NCBI GenBank assembly: GCA_030673805.1
Contig: DAOVIH010000056.1
Location: 1 to 7,004 of the forward strand
Direction: 5' to 3'
DNA from: Candidatus Bathyarchaeota archaeon
GTDB lineage: Archaea > Thermoproteota > Bathyarchaeia > Bathyarchaeales > Bathycorpusculaceae
Length of the DNA stretch: 7,004 bases
A program made the position numbers and the translations under genes. Shown piece after piece: positions 5,771 to 7,004 of this stretch. A model generated the notes under the pieces. It was not told the DNA's origin, did not search any database, and saw only the letters and a program-made list of their open reading frames with translations. The stretch's first letter is position 1, and the number at the start of each line of letters is the position of its first letter.

Positions 5771-5804
5771 GAACCTCATCGAATAAGAGGCATCGGTGGG
5801 TCTT

Positions 5805-6065
5805 ATGAAAGAGTGGCAGGTCACACTTGGTGGAGCACTTGTTATGTTCATAGCGGGAATTGGCATGTTTCTGTGGGCAAACAGCCTAGAGATTCCAACA
5901 ACGTTTCTTGGATACAATGAGTATATTCTAGTATCTAACCAGTATTTTTCAACATCCCAAGCAGGTGCACTCTTTACAGGGTTCGGTGGAGGATTATTAA
6001 TTTGTACCCTCCTGATTTACCAGCTAGAAAAAAAGCTGGAATCCAAACAAAAAAGGCACGTTTAA
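5805..6065 (+). CDS. Small membrane protein with two transmembrane helices (86 residues)
   Basis: The function is not recognised. Starting MKEWQVTLGG, it has one helix at residues about 8-25 (LGGALVMFIAGIGMFLW) and a second at about 53-72 (GALFTGFGGGLLICTLLIY). The 27-residue loop between them is polar and aromatic-rich (GYNEYILVSNQYF). The charged tail EKKLESKQKRH suggests that both ends are cytoplasmic and the loop faces outward. The ATG at 5805 is chosen because GGTGGG lies just before it. A GTG at 5796, with GAGG five bases upstream (5787-5790), would add only three residues (MGL) and cannot be excluded. It may be co-transcribed with the genes at 5484 and 5686 or use the TATA-like box at 5762-5770. 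Confidence 0.7.
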   Translation: MKEWQVTLGGALVMFIAGIGMFLWANSLEIPTTFLGYNEYILVSNQYFSTSQAGALFTGFGGGLLICTLLIYQLEKKLESKQKRHV

Positions 6066-6075
6066 TCAAAAATTC

Positions 6076-6093
6076 TTACGTATAATCACGTAA
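6076..6093. repeat. Inverted repeat TTACGT/ACGTAA downstream of the 86-residue gene
   Basis: TTACGT (6076-6081) and ACGTAA (6088-6093) flank a 6-base spacer, and TATAAT (6081-6086) overlaps it. No T-run follows on the plus strand, so it is not a clear terminator. No coding frame follows it before the aminopeptidase. It may be a regulator site or chance. Confidence 0.3.
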
Positions 6094-6151
6094 AAAATAG
6101 AAGGTTTAGGCTAGAAGACACACAAACATCTAACCAGTAAGCCACGAGAAA

Positions 6152-6159
6152 GTTTAAAC
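6152..6159 (+). promoter_or_regulatory. TATA box of the M29 aminopeptidase gene
   Basis: GTTTAAAC lies about 40 bases ahead of the TTG start and predicts a transcript start near 6180, giving a leader that holds little more than the ribosome site. Confidence 0.45.
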
Positions 6160-6172
6160 ATTTATTGTTTAA
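6154..6172. repeat. Inverted repeat over the aminopeptidase TATA box, candidate operator
   Basis: TTAAACA (6154-6160) and TGTTTAA (6166-6172) are exact inverted copies around TTTAT. They cover the TATA element and reach close to the predicted transcript start, a position where a bound protein would block TBP or polymerase. Confidence 0.4.
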
Positions 6173-6181
6173 TATGCCCTT

Positions 6182-6188
6182 GAGGTGA
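6182..6188 (+). promoter_or_regulatory. Strong ribosome site that selects a TTG start
   Basis: GAGGTGA closely matches the complement of the 16S rRNA 3' end and stands five bases ahead of the TTG at 6194. The in-frame GTG at 6185 lies inside it and therefore cannot be the start. Confidence 0.65.
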
Positions 6189-6193
6189 ACGGT

Positions 6194-7004
6194 TTGGAAG
6201 CTTCGGAAGCCTCAAAAAATGCGCTAGAAAACGTTCTTGAAGCCAGCAGCGGCGAAAGAATACTAATAGTCTGCGATGAAAGAAAAACTGAGGTTGGAGA
6301 AGCCTTCGCACGTGGTGCTTTAGCTCTTGGATTATGGACAAGGCTAGTAATTCTCCAAAAACAAGAAGAACCGCGAACAGAAATTCCAGAACATCTCCAG
6401 AAGATTTTAGCCCAGAAACCAGACATTTACATTAACCTGCTACGGGGTAACCGCGAAGAGACGCCATTCAGGATAAAACTCATAAAAACGGAAACGCACG
6501 ACCACAAGGCGCGTCTGGGGCACTGCCCCGGAGTAACATTAGACATGCTCACTGAAGGCGCCTTAGCTCTAGCACCAGAAGAGCATAAGAGCATGCAAGG
6601 TCACGCGAATAGGCTCATGCATGACCTAGAAGATACAGTAACAATGGAGATTCGTAATCCTGCGGGAACAAACTTGACATTGCTCACACCTGACCGTAAA
6701 TTCTTTACTGACACAAAGCTGGACTGGAAGACAATGAAATGGATGAACCTTCCCACGGGCGAAGTTATCGTAGCGCCTGTTGAGGATTCGTTGAATGGAA
6801 AACTTGTGTGCGACATGGCGATTGGCGGAATTGGCAAACTCAGAAAACCCGTGGAAGTGGCAACAAAAAATGGCAGAGTGGAGAACGTGTATTCGCAAGA
6901 CAAAGAACACCTGCGCAGAGTCAAAGAAACTTTTGCTACTGATGACTGGTCAGATGTTGTGGGAGAGTTCGCCTTCGGAATCAACCCTAAAGCAAGGTTT
7001 GTAG
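6194..7004 (+). CDS. M29-family (aminopeptidase T type) metallopeptidase, N-terminal 270 residues (3' end cut off)
   Basis: M29 enzymes remove N-terminal residues from peptides with a two-metal centre, in the cytoplasm. The visible part has an alpha/beta N-terminal domain (residues about 1-145: ERILIVCDERKTEVGEAFAR, then GALALGLWTRLVIL). The start of the catalytic domain follows, with NLPTGEVIVAPVEDSLNG (185-202) and GEFAFGINPKA (257-267). E190 and E258 match the first two metal-ligand glutamates; their spacing of 68 is close to that in Thermus aminopeptidase T. The His, Tyr and Asp ligands lie beyond the window. Roughly 80-100 residues should be missing if it has the usual size. The TTG start is set by the GAGGTGA site, and an in-frame TAA lies at 6170-6172. 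There is no signal peptide. The catalytic call is confident; substrate preference is not known. Confidence 0.85.
   Translation, partial: MEASEASKNALENVLEASSGERILIVCDERKTEVGEAFARGALALGLWTRLVILQKQEEPRTEIPEHLQKILAQKPDIYINLLRGNREETPFRIKLIKTETHDHKARLGHCPGVTLDMLTEGALALAPEEHKSMQGHANRLMHDLEDTVTMEIRNPAGTNLTLLTPDRKFFTDTKLDWKTMKWMNLPTGEVIVAPVEDSLNGKLVCDMAIGGIGKLRKPVEVATKNGRVENVYSQDKEHLRRVKETFATDDWSDVVGEFAFGINPKARFV

Noticed and set aside
5726..5917. 63-codon minus-strand frame
   Set aside because: Antisense to the start of the 86-residue membrane protein, with no ribosome site or promoter seen.
6169..7004. Minus frames at 6169-6426, 6601-6984 and 6626-6910, and the plus frame at 6795-7004
   Set aside because: All are shadows of the M29 aminopeptidase frame, which has family motifs along its length.

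Overview
The window looks archaeal. TATA-like boxes sit about 25-35 bp ahead of most starts, often with an A-rich BRE-like stretch. Ribosome sites are purine-rich (for example GAGGTGA), two TTG starts are likely, and terminators are T-rich. The protein set is a secreted PQQ-type beta-propeller protein with Ig-like flanks, a tyrosine recombinase with a TKTGNSR loop, a CooC-type ATPase, an M29 aminopeptidase and several tiny two-helix membrane proteins. This resembles Bathyarchaeia or a related TACK lineage. That placement is an inference from protein style; no rRNA or marker gene is present.

Layout. Positions 1-2497 (minus) hold the N-terminal 832 residues of a large secreted beta-propeller protein whose C-terminus lies outside the window. 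Its upstream gap (2498-2913) has no gene but is rich in structure: an A-rich ribosome-site region, a possible folded 5' leader (2547-2693), a TATA box (2721-2728), a perfect 26-bp palindrome (2770-2795) and a terminator-like hairpin (2821-2872). Next on the minus strand come a 65-residue two-helix membrane protein (2914-3111) and a 384-residue tyrosine recombinase with a coiled-coil tail (3218-4372). A 127-bp divergent promoter region separates the recombinase from a plus-strand CooC-like ATPase (4500-5261).

Downstream of the ATPase are terminator-like hairpins, then a repeat cluster (5380-5430) directly ahead of a second two-helix protein (5484-5693). The start of that gene is enclosed by a 7-bp hairpin. 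A 26-codon mini-ORF overlaps its end, and a third two-helix protein follows (5805-6065). The right edge is the first 270 codons of an M29 aminopeptidase (6194-7004, cut by the window end), with an inverted repeat over its TATA box.

How the genes relate. Nearly every gene appears to have its own promoter, so this is not one operon. The recombinase and the CooC-like ATPase share a divergent control region. No CO dehydrogenase, phage or plasmid gene is visible, so the ATPase's client and the recombinase's target are unknown. The best leads for something new are the repeat operators at 5380-5430, the start-site hairpin at 5468-5484, the palindrome and leader ahead of the beta-propeller gene, and the recurrence of small helical-hairpin membrane proteins.
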